The notes below the pieces were generated by a model. The model worked only from the letters and a program-made list of their open reading frames with translations, made no database searches and was not told where the DNA came from. From assembly GCF_963678635.1 (NCBI RefSeq), contig NC_087071.1:25961378-26025377 (forward strand): a stretch of 64,000 nt of DNA, in the 5' to 3' direction. Below are positions 53,195 to 64,000 of this stretch, piece by piece; position 1 is the first letter of the stretch, and every line of letters begins with the position of its first letter. The stretch comes from Symsagittifera roscoffensis (taxonomy: Eukaryota; Xenacoelomorpha; Acoela; Convolutidae). Both the position numbers and the translations under genes were made by a program.

Positions 53195-53251
53195 ATAGTT
53201 ATCAAATTTTGATCATATTCATCAAAAATATGATCAAAATTTGATAACTAT
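53195..53251. repeat. Perfect hairpin, 25-bp arms and 7-base loop
   Basis: Arms 53195-53219 and 53227-53251 are exact reverse complements (ATAGTTATCAAATTTTGATC onward) around CATCAAA. Perfect identity over 25 AT-rich bases is unlikely to persist without recent origin or constraint. It could be a small RNA precursor, a tiny MITE or a replication-slippage product. Confidence 0.85.
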
Positions 53252-53589
53252 ATTCATTCTTGACTTCCGGTACTTCAAATTTTTGTTACCCTTCTTTCAT
53301 GCAGTTATTCGAATCGCAATAACGAACAAGCTTGCTTAGGGCATGTATTTCAATCGAGAATATTTGTAAAATTCTGTGGTTGTACAAATATCATTGTTTC
53401 CGTGTGAATCCAAAAATTTCTATAGTAAAGATCAGTTTCGAATTGGTTGGTTTTTCTTCAATACAAGAACCCACGGGCATAACAAAAATTGACACGAAAT
53501 AGACTGCTAAATTACACTGAAGCAAAAACTTTAGCAATTCCCATTGTTCCCACGAACAATTTATGGAAATTTAAACTTTGTTTTCTAAC

Positions 53590-54620
53590 TGAAAAATATT
53601 GTTAATTACATTTTTTTTGTAATAGTTTGGCAAATTGAAAACTGCTAAACTGGCGATTTTGAATAATTAACGATCAATATATAGCGCTCTTATCACAAAA
53701 CACTGAATGGCGAAACAAATCATTCCAATTGGCATGAGGCGAACAATTTTGACATAATAGTACAAAACTAAACAATAAAAAGGCTGCTCATGTCAATTTT
53801 CTTTTTAAAACCATTGTTGAAAATTTTACAAAACAAGAATAAAACTTGAACATATACTCTTATAAAACCGTATAAGCATGCCAAATATGTTTAAGAATTT
53901 AAATACAACATTGATACAACTTTGACAAAAACATTTGAGGAAACTGAAATAAATAAAAATATCATAATGATAAAAAACAAAAAAATATATATTTTGATTA
54001 TATAAAAAATGTGCTGTTAAAACTCGTTGAATTACGGTTATTTACCTTTTTATTTTTTTTTCAAGCAAATATTCAATTCATAATATTGAAAACGTTTTCT
54101 TATGGCACATGTTTCAACAAAATTTATTGTTTTATTGTTTTTTGCAATTGTATGAACATCAATGTGTTATGTGAGAATCCATTCTTTGGTGAACTTTAGC
54201 TTAAACTTCATTATTTTTTGTTGCAAAAGCCCATGTGTAAAAAAATTTGAAGCAAAATGTAATGTTTATTATTCCCACTTTCAAAAAATTGGCAATTTTT
54301 ATCTTGGTTTTTTAAATGCAATCGTATTTCGTGTTCAAAACTAAACTTTTTTGAGAAAGTTTGTTTTATTCTTTCTGAAAAATATTGTTGTTTAATCAAA
54401 ACTTTTTTATAAACTGTTTAGCAATGTGATAACTGCCAATTTGGCTGTTTTGAATAATTAACGAACGATATGTAGAACTTTCATCAGAAAACACGCAAGC
54501 GGGGAAATAAATCTTTTAATTTTGATATGCAATCAACTATTTAAACATAATAGTAAGAAACAAAACAACAACAAAGCTACTCCTGTCAGGACAAAGCTCT
54601 CCATTTTTTGATTACTTTTT
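53590..54620. repeat. Two diverged copies of an approximately 230-bp sequence
   Basis: GAAAAATATTGTT, TTTTGAATAATTAACGA, then ACATAATAGTA near 53590-53800 recur in order near 54377-54600. The separation is about 790 bases. Noncoding and AT-rich. Confidence 0.5.
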
Positions 54621-56160
54621 AAGTCAAGGGTTAACTTTTCAATCTTAAAACAATATTGAAAGTTTCACAAAGAAAGAGAACAAAGGTTGATTTTGGGGAA
54701 TTAAAAAACATCCCCAACACCTTTTTTGACTTATAAAACGTTAAACTTCGCTAAGTTAACTAACAATTAAGATAAACAGACTGCCTCAATTCAACTTGAA
54801 TAACTTCTGAGCTTAATTTTTCACTGCCTGCGCATTATAGAACAAAAAACTTTGGGCGTTAAATAACCTGCATAGGTCAAACTAGCTACTTGCTTACCCA
54901 GATAACCTACCAAAAACGATTTTATGTGAAAATTTGTTTGTATATTCGACCTCAATAAATCAATATCTTTCAGATGCTGTGAAACAACTTTAAAAAATGG
55001 CCAGTTAAAACATCAAAACATATCTGTAATAAAAAAAAACCCAGAGCACAAACATTCTATCACTTTTTAACAGTCAGAGTCAAAGCGTTTAATTTTGTTT
55101 TTCTCATAGCGTGTTGGTGACAAAACAACGGAAATGTTTTTGGTTATTGTGACCCTAATTTTTTTAAATTGAGTTTATTCATTTATACATAGTTCAAAGC
55201 CGAGTCTGCTGTCTTTATCGAACAGCTTGTTAGAGAGAATTTTCTGTTATAAGTCTACTAATGAGATTTTTTATCATAAATTTTAACAAAAAGTATAAAA
55301 ATTGGGTAAACTAATTTAGTTTTGGCTTCCAAGCCACCACAATCATTTTCTTATTTGATTTTTTTAAAAGAAAACAGCTGCTATTTAGCTCAATTTTAAA
55401 AAATTTTACTGCAATTATTGGAAACAATCTGTTGTTCAAAAATTAGAGAGCACCAAATAATGGTTGTTGGTCAAAAATTGACGTTTTTGGGCGTTCTGAG
55501 AACGTCATCTAGACGTGGGCTTTTTAGCTAATTTTTGATAAACTTTACTGCAATTTTGGGAAACTTCGGTTGGTCAAAAAAAAAGATTTGATTGGTCAAA
55601 ACTGGACAGCACCAAGTAATGTACTTTGGTCAAAAATGGGTGTTTCTTGGCACTCTGAGAACGTCATGGACAGTTTCTGAGGACGTCATGTAAAATTCTT
55701 TTACAACGTTTCTGGGTTCACCCGAGAATTGCCAAAAAAATGGCCAACTCATCCATTGCAATTTCTAACTCGTCTGAGCTGATAGACCAAAAAAATTCAG
55801 TTTTTGGGTACTGGTCACCAGATGTGAGTTATGAATCACGCAAGCAAGGTAATCTTCTGCTGAAAAGCTTTGAAGTTTAAAAAGATCAAATTTTTTATGA
55901 TAATTACGAAAGGATGAAAGGCTTGAATCACGGCCACTGCCTTACCGCATCTATGCAAAAAAAAACAGATTGGAAAGCATAAGCTGGAATTTTCCTGCAT
56001 AGGTAACTGAAAGAAAACCGCTTTTTTCTTGCTAAGAGTTTGGCCAATTTTGTGGTCGGGATATTTAAAACCTTGTTCCCAATTTTCATTACTGTTCCCA
56101 ATTTTCAGCGAGTTTTTGCGAAAATTTTTCAAAACAATTGATTGTTCTGTCTAGAAAATA
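54621..56160. other. AT-rich spacer with a local GGTCAAAA repeat
   Basis: Near 55440-55690, a phrase with GAGCACCAA(A/G)TAATG, TTGGTCAAAAATG and CTGAGAACGTCAT is repeated twice. No gene is supportable. Confidence 0.4.
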
Positions 56161-56168
56161 ACTAAATT

Positions 56169-56462
56169 TTGTCAGACACGCTAAAAATTGATCAAAAAAC
56201 TAGTAAAGTGTACTCAATTAATAGTTTTATGGGAAAAAGGTCGAAAACAATAACAAAAACGCCATCACAGAGTGTCTTCATTGACTTCATAAAAGAGTTG
56301 AACGAGTTTCCAGGCAAATTGTATTTAACAAGGTGCTCAAATCATGGACTACGCCGATTAATGCAAAAATTACTTAAAGCATACTTAGGTGAAAGACAGC
56401 AGGCTGTGCTTTTCTGCAACGAGCAATCATTGGAAAAAATCCCACTCTCACGATTTACATAG
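56169..56462 (+). CDS. Possible exon of an unidentified gene
   Basis: Follows an acceptor-like TTTTGTCAG and stays open for 98 codons (SVFIDFIKELNEFPGKLYLT, RCSNHGLRRLMQKLLKAYLG) to a stop at 56462. Composition is protein-like and helical. A second plus-strand piece at 56690-56878 reads DAINALHKCVLEVMREKTFS and also ends in a stop. They may be exons of one decayed gene. No family is recognised. Confidence 0.3.
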   Translation: MSDTLKIDQKTSKVYSINSFMGKRSKTITKTPSQSVFIDFIKELNEFPGKLYLTRCSNHGLRRLMQKLLKAYLGERQQAVLFCNEQSLEKIPLSRFT

Positions 56463-56689
56463 GTCGGCTACTTGACAGTCTTCAGAATTTTTTTCCGGAT
56501 AAACTTCGACACGAATTACTGTTGCTATAAAAATCTTTCAACATCCAAAAATCTAAAACTGATGTTTAAATTAATTAATTAAACTGATATTTCAATCAGT
56601 TAATTAAAAAATCAATTACTATTACTGACAAGCGCTCGTTTTTGGCCTGACAATTCCGTCCAAAAATTATTGAAGTTTTGCTTTTTTAT

Positions 56690-56878
56690 ATTTGCTTATT
56701 TGCTGATGCAATAAATGCGCTGCATAAATGTGTACTTGAAGTTATGCGAGAGAAGACGTTTTCTACTGTTTTCAAAATTAAAATTGTTCTTTTAAACCGA
56801 AAAACGCTACGCATTTGCACACATGATATAGGTCTAAAATACTTGCGTCAATTTGTGCCCAGTGATTTATGGAATTGA
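56690..56878 (+). CDS. Possible second exon of the same gene
   Basis: Open reading with TLRICTHDIGLKYLRQFVPS near its end and a stop at 56878. The splice acceptor is unclear, and linkage to 56169-56462 rests only on strand and proximity. Confidence 0.22.
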   Translation: MCLFADAINALHKCVLEVMREKTFSTVFKIKIVLLNRKTLRICTHDIGLKYLRQFVPSDLWN

Positions 56879-57225
56879 AACCTCTATAGTGATAATGCGA
56901 ACTGCGTTAAAAAAATCAGAAACCAATTCTGGTTAGTAAGAAAAAACAAGCCTGAATTTTTTGTCTGCAGATAGATTTTTGACGGAAAAAGTCAATTACG
57001 AACTTATGTTCTTACAGCAATTGTTGTTGTCATTAAAGAAAGCAAACGTTTTTTATCATAGAAAAAGTTCTGGAAGCTGGAAAATTGAAGAAAAAAAAAT
57101 GTTTCCGACTTATTATTCTTTAATTTTTTCGATCTATCTTGAATCTTAATTCTATGTCATTCACTTAAAACCCGTGAGGCAAATTGAAACAGGTGACAAT
57201 CAGTAACATTTGGTTATTAACTTAC

Positions 57226-57542
57226 CGTACAGATGCTAAAATTTGCATTTCCAGTAATTTTTTGGCGCAAAGATGACAAAATCTGATATTCGATTTGTTG
57301 TTGATTGTTTCCAATTTAACCTTTTGAAGTATGTTTGGCAAAAGTTCGGCTAGAATTGAAATAAAGTGATCGTGATTCAAATTGTCACAAAAATTTCTAT
57401 TTGAGTTTGATAGTTTTTTCAAGCATAAGATACACGAAGATTGCTGTGTTTTCTTGTGACTCCAATTCAATTGGTTTTCACTTGCTTGCTCTGAAGAACT
57501 TAAAGATAAAGAATGTCCAAGACTGTGGTTTACTTTTTTCAT
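57226..57542 (-). CDS. First exon encoding a ZAD-like paired C-x2-C zinc domain
   Basis: Starts at ATG 57542 and ends exactly at a strong donor (ACG before GTAAGTT, 57225-57221). The 105-codon product has a Ser/Gln-rich start, CILCLKKL at about residues 37-44, a helix (ISILAELLPNILQKV) and RFCHLCAKKLLEM near the end. Two C-x2-C pairs separated by about 45 residues resemble the ZAD module that starts many arthropod zinc-finger transcription factors. The family match is by pattern only. Downstream exons were not found. Confidence 0.42.
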
Positions 57543-59122
57543 TGTAAGCTGCTGCGTAAAACAGTAACAAAAAGTCAGCTCAATTTTTCTATTTCAATTT
57601 TTTGCTGTGATTTTTCTGCAGCAATTAAGTTTCCGGATTTTCTGAGCAAAATAAGGAACAAGTTAATGCAAGGGTAAGAAAGCAGAATAGTTTATTAATC
57701 ATGATTAAACTGAATATAAAGCTATTGCAACGTAAAATGCCACTTCAATCTCAGTAAAAACGACAGCAAGGTATAGAAGAAATTATTCAAATTATGTCTC
57801 TGTGAAACAGATTTGCATAAATTATTACCTTGGAGATCTTTTTAAGTTTTATTCCAATTTCAAACAATTTGGGAAACGCTACCATTTTTCAGGAAATCAT
57901 TTAGATGGAATCCATTTAAACTAGTTTCCAAAAACATCAGGAAGTTTTTGTAAACTGGTTTGAATATGGTATAAATTATTAATCCTGCGATAGAGAGGAC
58001 TTAAAATGTATATATTAAAAGATGTTACTTAATACTCATACTCTCTCCTTACGATGTTTTCAAAGAAGCAGTTTTCCCTTTTTGTCGAGTATTATAAAAA
58101 CCGGACCTAGCTGGACTTTGGAAAGATAAAATGAAAACCACCTTTTTAAGACCTGTCCTTTTACGACTAATTCGAGTAATTACACTAATGCGGGCGGACC
58201 ACGCCCTAACATATGTGTTCACTTGATCACGCCACCGGTATATTAAGAGTACAATAAAAGACGCACCAAGTGAGGCTTAATTTAATTAAATTTCATTCCA
58301 GCATGTGGGGAAAAATTTAAGTAATGAAAGATACTGTGAGCAAGCAGTTCATAAACTGTTAGTAATAAATGAAATTGGTCAAAATTACGATTAACGCTTT
58401 TAATTTGGAATGATTGACTCCCTCAAGGTGGAAGGACCATACAATATAAAGCCAATCAGAATTGACATTTCTTAAAACGCAAACATCTGATTAAAAAAAT
58501 CATAAAGTCAATTCAATATTGGCCGAATACCGAATCGGCATTCAATACTGTAATCGGGCTGATAAAAGAGGCACACACAACTGTTTATGAAAAATACCGG
58601 CACACGAAGCGCCGACGCACGCGTAAAGTACCTACTTCTAGGACATTGGGAGAGAATTTCTTTGCAGTCTGTCAATTTTGATTTCAGTTTTCTGAATAAA
58701 GCGTTCGGTGGCTAAGTATTTGTTTGTAGAGGTTTTCGACGACTCTGCTGATTGGTAAAAATTTTCTATCATTGGTTTTGCCATGATGAGGATAGCCACC
58801 ATTTAGAATTACCAAAAAAAGTACGGCCAAATGAACTTGAACTCTAGTCAGATACAACAGTCAATTTTTCGTGCTGTTGTTCGTCATTTTCCCCGACGCT
58901 CGAAATATAGATAGAAAAGATTTTATTTAGGCCCAGGTCAGAGATAAATAAATAGATTTCAATCAAAAATTTTTATTCATCAATGGAATTGTTACCTACT
59001 TGCGTACAAATATTTAAAAAATTGTTTCTCTTGGAATCATTTTGGTAAAGTTTTGGGAATCAAAAATTGCTAATTTAGCAATGCTCTGGACTAATTTATA
59101 AGCTCGTTGAAAAATTTGTTTT
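57543..59122. other. AT-rich spacer up to the gap
   Basis: No frame with domain or splice support. A GC-richer stretch near 58140-58230 has no recognisable coding content. Confidence 0.4.
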
Positions 59123-59322
59123 NNNNNNNNNNNNNNNNNNNNNNNNNNNNNNNNNNNNNNNNNNNNNNNNNNNNNNNNNNNNNNNNNNNNNNNNNNNNNN
59201 NNNNNNNNNNNNNNNNNNNNNNNNNNNNNNNNNNNNNNNNNNNNNNNNNNNNNNNNNNNNNNNNNNNNNNNNNNNNNNNNNNNNNNNNNNNNNNNNNNNN
59301 NNNNNNNNNNNNNNNNNNNNNN
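59123..59322. other. Assembly gap, 200 N
   Basis: Exactly 200 N, a conventional placeholder; real gap size is unknown, so distances across it are not reliable. Confidence 0.99.
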
Positions 59323-60660
59323 ATTTTGACTATTTACTGTAATAAACAGTTATTTTGTATTTGCCGTTTCAAGTTTCACTTCAGAATTTCTGTACTATTT
59401 CGTTTTATAAGATTGAAGAAGATTCCAGATCTCTTTTACCGCTCATTTTCTTCAAAGTAGTTTATTCAAAATTTGCATTCCGACTTTATAAGAAACTGAT
59501 AGTTTTGCTAAAAGTTGGTTTTTCTGCAATCAAAATTAGATTTTTCAATTTGCTTTTTTGACTGCGTTTTTTAAAGATATGAAAAAAAACTGATGCCTTG
59601 AGCTCAATTTTAAAAAGATATTTTATCTGTGGCTATTTAAGATAAAATAATGGGGGATTGAAAATTCTCATATTAGCCAATTTGGGATAAAAAAGCGCGA
59701 CATATTGTGTGCTAATAAAGCGTTTCAACTAAATTATTTCAAATTGAATTGAAGCTTCTAACAAGACGGCTCGTATCAGGGCGAAACCCTGAATGTTCCG
59801 AGAGACTTTTGAAACTTATGGAGCAGTAATAACTTGAAAAGTTAAAATGTAAAAAATATATATTATATTTTTTTGAGATTTTTTTGTTAATAAAATCCCA
59901 CCACACACCATATTAAGTACAAAGTGATAAATTTCGCTCCTATTTACATATCAATTATGACATATAAACCCCCATAACTTTATTAAATATGATCACAGGT
60001 GAAGTATCTTTTAAAATTTTAAGCTCAAGACAACAATAGCTTTCGCATGATATACAAAACTCCGTCAAAAATGGCTAGTTAAAAAGTCGAAATTTGTTTG
60101 AGGAAAAAAAACCCACCCGAGCCTAATTATTCTGTCCGTTACTTTCCTTCGAAATTCAGAACAATAAGGCGTTTCAACGTTCAAATTTTTTCACTTTTCA
60201 CAGTGCAGACTTAAGTTGACGAAAAAGCTTGCCATACTTTTTCATATATGGAACAGTGCTTATTATACATTTTCATACAAATCCAAATTTACAGAAAACT
60301 GTAACAAAACGCTATGATAAAAAGTGTATTGTTAGCATTTTGCCATGTCTCAAATAATCATATGACAAGCATGTCAAAAAAAAAATTCAAGTTTGACTGT
60401 AATTTTTTTGTTCGAAAAAACACTGTAACACTGTGTAAGGCTTTTACCCACAAAAGACAAAAACCTAGCAGAGGTGGCAAAAATCGCAGAGGTAGACAGC
60501 ATTTGAAGATTCGCCAGAAAAAATTTCACAAAACAAAAAAAATACAGTCAGAAAAGTCTTCAGGTTGATGAAAAGTGGCAGTTGCGAATTATGACTTGTT
60601 TTTTTTTGAAAAATCTTAACTTGTCCCAGCATATAAAAAAGTAATATTTTTGGCTGCACA
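59323..60660. other. AT-rich spacer with a fragment of the TTGTATGATAAG family
   Basis: Near 60215-60300 the sequence CTTGCCATAC, CATATATGGAACAGTGCTTA and TTTCATACAAATCC resembles the words of the 34562 element, but termini are missing. The frame 60314-60568 is Lys-rich and probably chance. Confidence 0.35.
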
Positions 60661-60668
60661 TAAAACTC

Positions 60669-61022
60669 TTATTGTATTGTTTGGCTTTTTGGTGCAAGAA
60701 ATGGAGTCTGAACTATTTTATCGACAACAAGTTTGGAGTGGTTGTCTGAGCTCAAAAATGATGTTGAAGTTGATTTTAATTTGAAGCTTGTATGATCAGC
60801 ATGCTTTCCAAAGGCCACATTTATGGACAAGTAAGAAGTGCATTTTCCATGTATTGACCTAAATGACAAGCAATTTTCCTTGTGTGGAGGGTGAACTTTT
60901 CGAACAAAATTGATTTTTGATAAGAATTGATAGATCAGTTTGATAACTGAAAAAAGTTGATGAGGAAAACTTTTGATTCGAATTTCAGCTAAATTAATAT
61001 CCCAGACCCAGATTTTCACCAT
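60669..61022 (-). CDS. Unsupported 117-aa frame of unknown function
   Basis: ATG 61022 to stop 60669 on the minus strand, uninterrupted (MVKIWVWDINLAEIRIKSFP at the start). It has a mixed composition with several Cys and His and no recognisable domain. No clear polyadenylation signal follows. It may be a small gene or a chance frame in AT-rich sequence. Confidence 0.25.
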   Translation of the reverse strand: MVKIWVWDINLAEIRIKSFPHQLFSVIKLIYQFLSKINFVRKVHPPHKENCLSFRSIHGKCTSYLSINVAFGKHADHTSFKLKSTSTSFLSSDNHSKLVVDKIVQTPFLAPKSQTIQ

Positions 61023-61706
61023 AAAAGTCAGTCATTTTCGGATCCTCTTGTTCAATCAAGAATTACGTCAAAATTACTGCCGGGTTTTTTGTTAAACAAA
61101 TTGTGTGAAAACAGGCCTCTACTAGATCAATGAGTTTTAGCAATTGTTTTATCTCCCAAGTTTGGTATTTATGATTATATTTCAAATTTACAATTAATCA
61201 AGTAGTTTTTAACATGTAAGACACCAATTTTGATTTGAAAAAAAAAAATTATAAATATTATAAGCGAATTTTTTTTCGAAATTATAATCTCCTTTAACTT
61301 CATTGTTCTAAATAATCAGCTTTTTTTGACATAATTTGCTCAAAAAATCACCCCCTAGGTTTGGAGTGATTCTTGATTGACCAAATGAAGCCAAAAATGA
61401 ACCATAGTTTTTTCTCAATTTTTTCTTTGTAGGAAAACCAATTTTAAATAATTGGGTTCTGTTTTTGTCTGGTTAATTTATATCGTCTTCTTAGTTAATT
61501 AATTATGATGAGGGGATGGAAATTAAATTAATTTTTTTTAAAATCACTTTTTATCAATTTCTAACCAGAAACATTGACTTCCAAATGATAGTTGGCAGTT
61601 TTCCTTAACTTTGAAACGGCAATTCTCACTTTTCTACTTTAAACTTCAGTCGCAACGCTTGGGGTTTTGACTTGTTGCGCGCTGTCTTGGAACCAACTCG
61701 CCAGCT

Positions 61707-62303
61707 TTGGAAAATTTGAATTTTTTATTGCCATTTTTATTGCCAAATCTAATTGAATTTATCTTCTTTATGGCTGAAAGTCAGAAAAAGATTTTTGGTG
61801 GTAATTGGAAGTATCAGTTTTATTTGGTGCCAGACTGCGATAAAAATCCAAAGGAAGGAACTTACTATTCAAACGTGTGCAACTCCCTAATTGATATAGT
61901 AAAGGACGAGCGCATCATCAGTGTATCAATCTGGAAAAAACCGCTTACCCCAATTCAACTTACCAAAGCAATTTTATATCATGCTATAGTTGTGTTTGAG
62001 ACTTTTGACTGGTGTTGGTCAATTGAGAAGGTTGATGACACGATCACAATTCAAAGAGGCAAAACGCAGAAAAGTGTGGTCTACAAATATCGAGGCGCTG
62101 ATCGGACACAGGGACTCTCTGGAATAGATATCAAGAAAACAATGTCGCTCAAAGCTTCTTCAGTTAGAGTTTCTAACTTCTTCAAAATGTTGTGGGATAA
62201 TAGATTTGCGAACGATGAATACGATCTAGTCAATTGCAATTGCCAACATTTTGCTAAGCAAATTTGGAAGTATTTCGAACAAATAGAAAATAGCTCAAGA
62301 TAA
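61707..62303 (+). CDS. LRAT-like papain-fold (NCxHF) protein
   Basis: Single-exon frame of 198 codons. Two elements match circularly permuted papain-fold proteins of the LRAT/NlpC-P60 superfamily: a His in a hydrophobic strand (ILYHAIVVFE, about residue 92) and a C-terminal NCNCQHFAKQIW (about 180-190), equivalent to NCEHF of LRAT, where Cys is the nucleophile. Such enzymes act on lipids, acyl groups or peptide bonds; substrate unknown here. The first 21 residues are hydrophobic, so ATG 61707 would give a signal/anchor; the second ATG at 61770 (MAESQKKIFGG) gives a cytosolic protein and is equally likely. A diverged second copy lies 350 bases downstream. Confidence 0.62.
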   Translation: MENLNFLLPFLLPNLIEFIFFMAESQKKIFGGNWKYQFYLVPDCDKNPKEGTYYSNVCNSLIDIVKDERIISVSIWKKPLTPIQLTKAILYHAIVVFETFDWCWSIEKVDDTITIQRGKTQKSVVYKYRGADRTQGLSGIDIKKTMSLKASSVRVSNFFKMLWDNRFANDEYDLVNCNCQHFAKQIWKYFEQIENSSR

Positions 62304-62640
62304 AAATATCAGCTTATCATTGCACAGAATAATTCAATGCTTCTCACGGAATATACAACTACTACATTTCAGCACGCTCTGTGTCAGGTTTTTACCAACT
62401 TTTTTTGTACTTGTGATTTAATATTGTAAATAGAAAAAAGATTCTTACTTCAAAATTTGGATATATTTTTTTTCAGATCAACCCTTTTGAAAACAAAGAT
62501 CGATTTTGTATTCGCTTCAACTGCTATCTCTCAAAAATATAAAAGTTTTCCTCATCGTTTTTACTCAAGGTTACTTTTTACTCACTGTCTCAAACTGAAC
62601 TTAACCACTTTCCTTGCCCATAACAAGTAAAGATTCTAGC

Positions 62641-63017
62641 TCGGATCTGCAATCCAACTTACGAAAGTGATTTTCTATCACGCTATAGTTGTGTTTGAAA
62701 CTTCTGGTTGGTGGTGGTCAATTGAGAAGGTTGATGACACCATTACAATTCAGAGAGCCAAAAAATGGGAAAATGTGGCTTACAGGTATCGAGGCATTAA
62801 TCGGAAAAAGGGACTCTCTGGAATAGATCTCATGAAAACAATGTCCCTCAAGTTTTCTTCTGTCAAAGTTTCTGACTTCTTCGAGATGTTATGGGAAAGC
62901 AGAATTGTTAACGATGAATATGATCTAGTCAATTGCAATTGCCAAGATTTTGCTGAGCAAATTTGGACTCATTTCGAAATACTAGAGAAATTTGCATATC
63001 AGAGTAGCGCATCATGA
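62641..63017 (+). CDS. Second LRAT-like copy, N-terminus missing, altered active-site motif
   Basis: From SAIQLTKVIFYHAIVVFE to NCNCQDFAEQIW this aligns residue for residue with the upstream gene; about two thirds of positions are identical. The reading is open back to a TAG inside ATTCTAG, which looks like a splice acceptor before CTCGG, so this may be a downstream exon. No equivalent of the upstream gene's first 80 residues is present between them. The His of N-C-x-H-F is Asp here. Frame and composition are preserved, so it may still be expressed, possibly as an alternative exon or a catalytically altered paralogue. Confidence 0.5.
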
Positions 63018-63400
63018 AGCTTTCAACGCAGTTTACGGAATATGCTACAAAACTTAAATGGGCAACCTTTTCTCTAAAAAACCGCATTTTATCCCATTAT
63101 CTTTATCTTTATTAAATGACTTTTTTTCTAACTAGGTAAATGAAACAAAACATTATTTCAAACAAACTTGAACTCTCAAATGTTATGTAAATGCTTTCAC
63201 ATCACATCTTTTGACGGAAAAAAATTACTCGGTAGTTCCTACGATTAGTATTTCTCTGCTAAACCATTTTTTTAACATTTAATTTTCAAATCATTCACTA
63301 ATGGAAATTCAAATTCATCAAACACTTTTTTTTTAAAAAAGAAGTTCAATTTCAACATATTAATTTCAAAAGAAACACACGTTTCCATTCCAAAGTCATT

Positions 63401-63406
63401 TTTATT
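63401..63406 (-). promoter_or_regulatory. Polyadenylation signal AATAAA (minus strand)
   Basis: About 50 bases after the stop codon of the terminal exon at 63456-63511, the expected position for cleavage and polyadenylation. Confidence 0.45.
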
Positions 63407-63455
63407 TCATCTTGGTTTAAATAACAACAAAGAATAAGCGTGAGAGCCAGGAAGC

Positions 63456-63511
63456 TCATTTGCCTGCTGTTATGACTTTGCTAATTTCCTCGATACCCGC
63501 GTTTGGTTGTC
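63456..63511 (-). CDS. Probable last exon of a gene extending right
   Basis: Minus strand: pyrimidine-rich intron end with GATTGCAG, then an exon reading QPNAGIEEISKVITAGK and a stop at 63456. GC-rich codons stand out from the AT-rich flank, and an AATAAA follows. A donor-like GTAAGTT on the minus strand near 63949-63955 may end an upstream exon. Product not recognised. Confidence 0.42.
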
Positions 63512-64000
63512 CTGCAATCACAAAACACGCACACAATATAAAAACAACTGAACAATTCCTAGCAACAAAAGCGACTCTCAGACTTCTCAGACAATGCCCT
63601 ACAGAAGGTGTATGAAAAAAATTTTATCATTTATTTTTGCCGTAACGAAATTTTATGACAAGCTATTTTGAAGCTTTCAAAATTTTCTTGAGTAATAAAA
63701 CCGAAACTTCAGGTTTTTTCTCATAGTTCTGAGTGAACTATGAAATGTTACCTTTGACAAAAACCTTCAAATACCCCTTCTATGTCTTTTTTCACGCAAC
63801 AAAAGAGTTTTCTTTTAGTTATTGTTTTCGAAAAAAAACAATAAAAAGATATGTAGATTGAACTGAAGAAATAGAACCAACAAAACCATAAACCATAAAT
63901 AACAAGGAAATCTTAGGCAAAACTGAGGTACAGAGGAGGAATCTGAACTTACGAAACCAGGAAAAGAAAGTATGTTGGGAAAGTTAAACCATAAAAGCAG

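Noticed and set aside
59107-59460. 117-aa frame across 59.1-59.5 kb
   Set aside because: It is mostly unknown residues because it spans the run of N; no evidence for coding on either side.
60314-60568. Lys-rich 84-aa plus-strand frame resembling a ribosomal-protein tail
   Set aside because: Composition is explained by A-rich sequence; no conserved ribosomal motif and no intact N-terminal domain.

Overview
The window reads as AT-rich, repeat-dominated animal (metazoan) nuclear DNA. There are no operons, no ribosome-binding sites and almost no long reading frames. A 200-base run of N marks an assembly gap (59123-59322). Credible host coding sequence is limited to short GC-richer islands with splice-like edges and to a few single-exon frames. 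Several inferred introns are only about 40-50 nt, as in appendicularian tunicates. I treat that as a hint about the organism, not an identification.

Layout. 1-3.7 kb: an element-like unit with terminal direct repeats around a frameshifted ORF1-like gene. 4.1-7.3 kb: a tandem duplication of about 1.55 kb carrying decayed PHD-finger-like sequence. 7.5-10.1 kb: another decayed coding region with a PHD-like half-finger. 10.9-21.3 kb: a head-to-tail array of four decayed minus-strand units of a non-LTR retroelement (ORF1-like protein, reverse transcriptase 3' part, C2H2-like end). 21.3-25 kb: the best preserved RT of that family, with an RNase H-like domain on its 5' side. 25.5-28.7 kb: a further tandem repeat and unassigned decayed coding sequence. 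28.9-36.3 kb: a nest of MITE-like elements. 37.8-38.6 kb: an intact orphan secreted-protein ORF. 40.9-42.1 kb: two minus-strand terminal-exon groups with tiny introns, and a TIR element between them. 43.6-48.9 kb: a Gypsy LTR/gag copy interrupted by a mariner-type MITE and a palindromic element, then an inverted Gypsy integrase remnant. 51.6-57.5 kb: exon-like pieces of unknown genes. 61.7-63.0 kb: a duplicated gene with an LRAT-like papain-fold signature. 63.46-63.51 kb: a probable last exon of a gene running off the window.

The most interesting system is a set of non-autonomous elements with very different interiors but related ends. Each is packed with its own short palindromic word (TTTGAGCGGT, TTTCAGATCTGAAA, ATAATCGATTAT, or TTGTATGATAAG with CCATATATGG). 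All start with CCCG-type inverted termini (CCCGRGTCGAGAT, CCCGAGTTGACC, CCCGYATCCAG) and appear to make 2-bp target duplications (CA, CG, AA, AA, AT). For three insertions an unoccupied version of the target site is visible in the same window: in sister array units, or in the opposite arm of the larger palindrome that was hit. That makes the boundaries unusually secure for sequence-only inference. One word family also carries a tRNA-Arg-like module.

The genes here do not form a pathway. The window is better read as a record of nested mobile-element insertion, with a few host exons surviving between.
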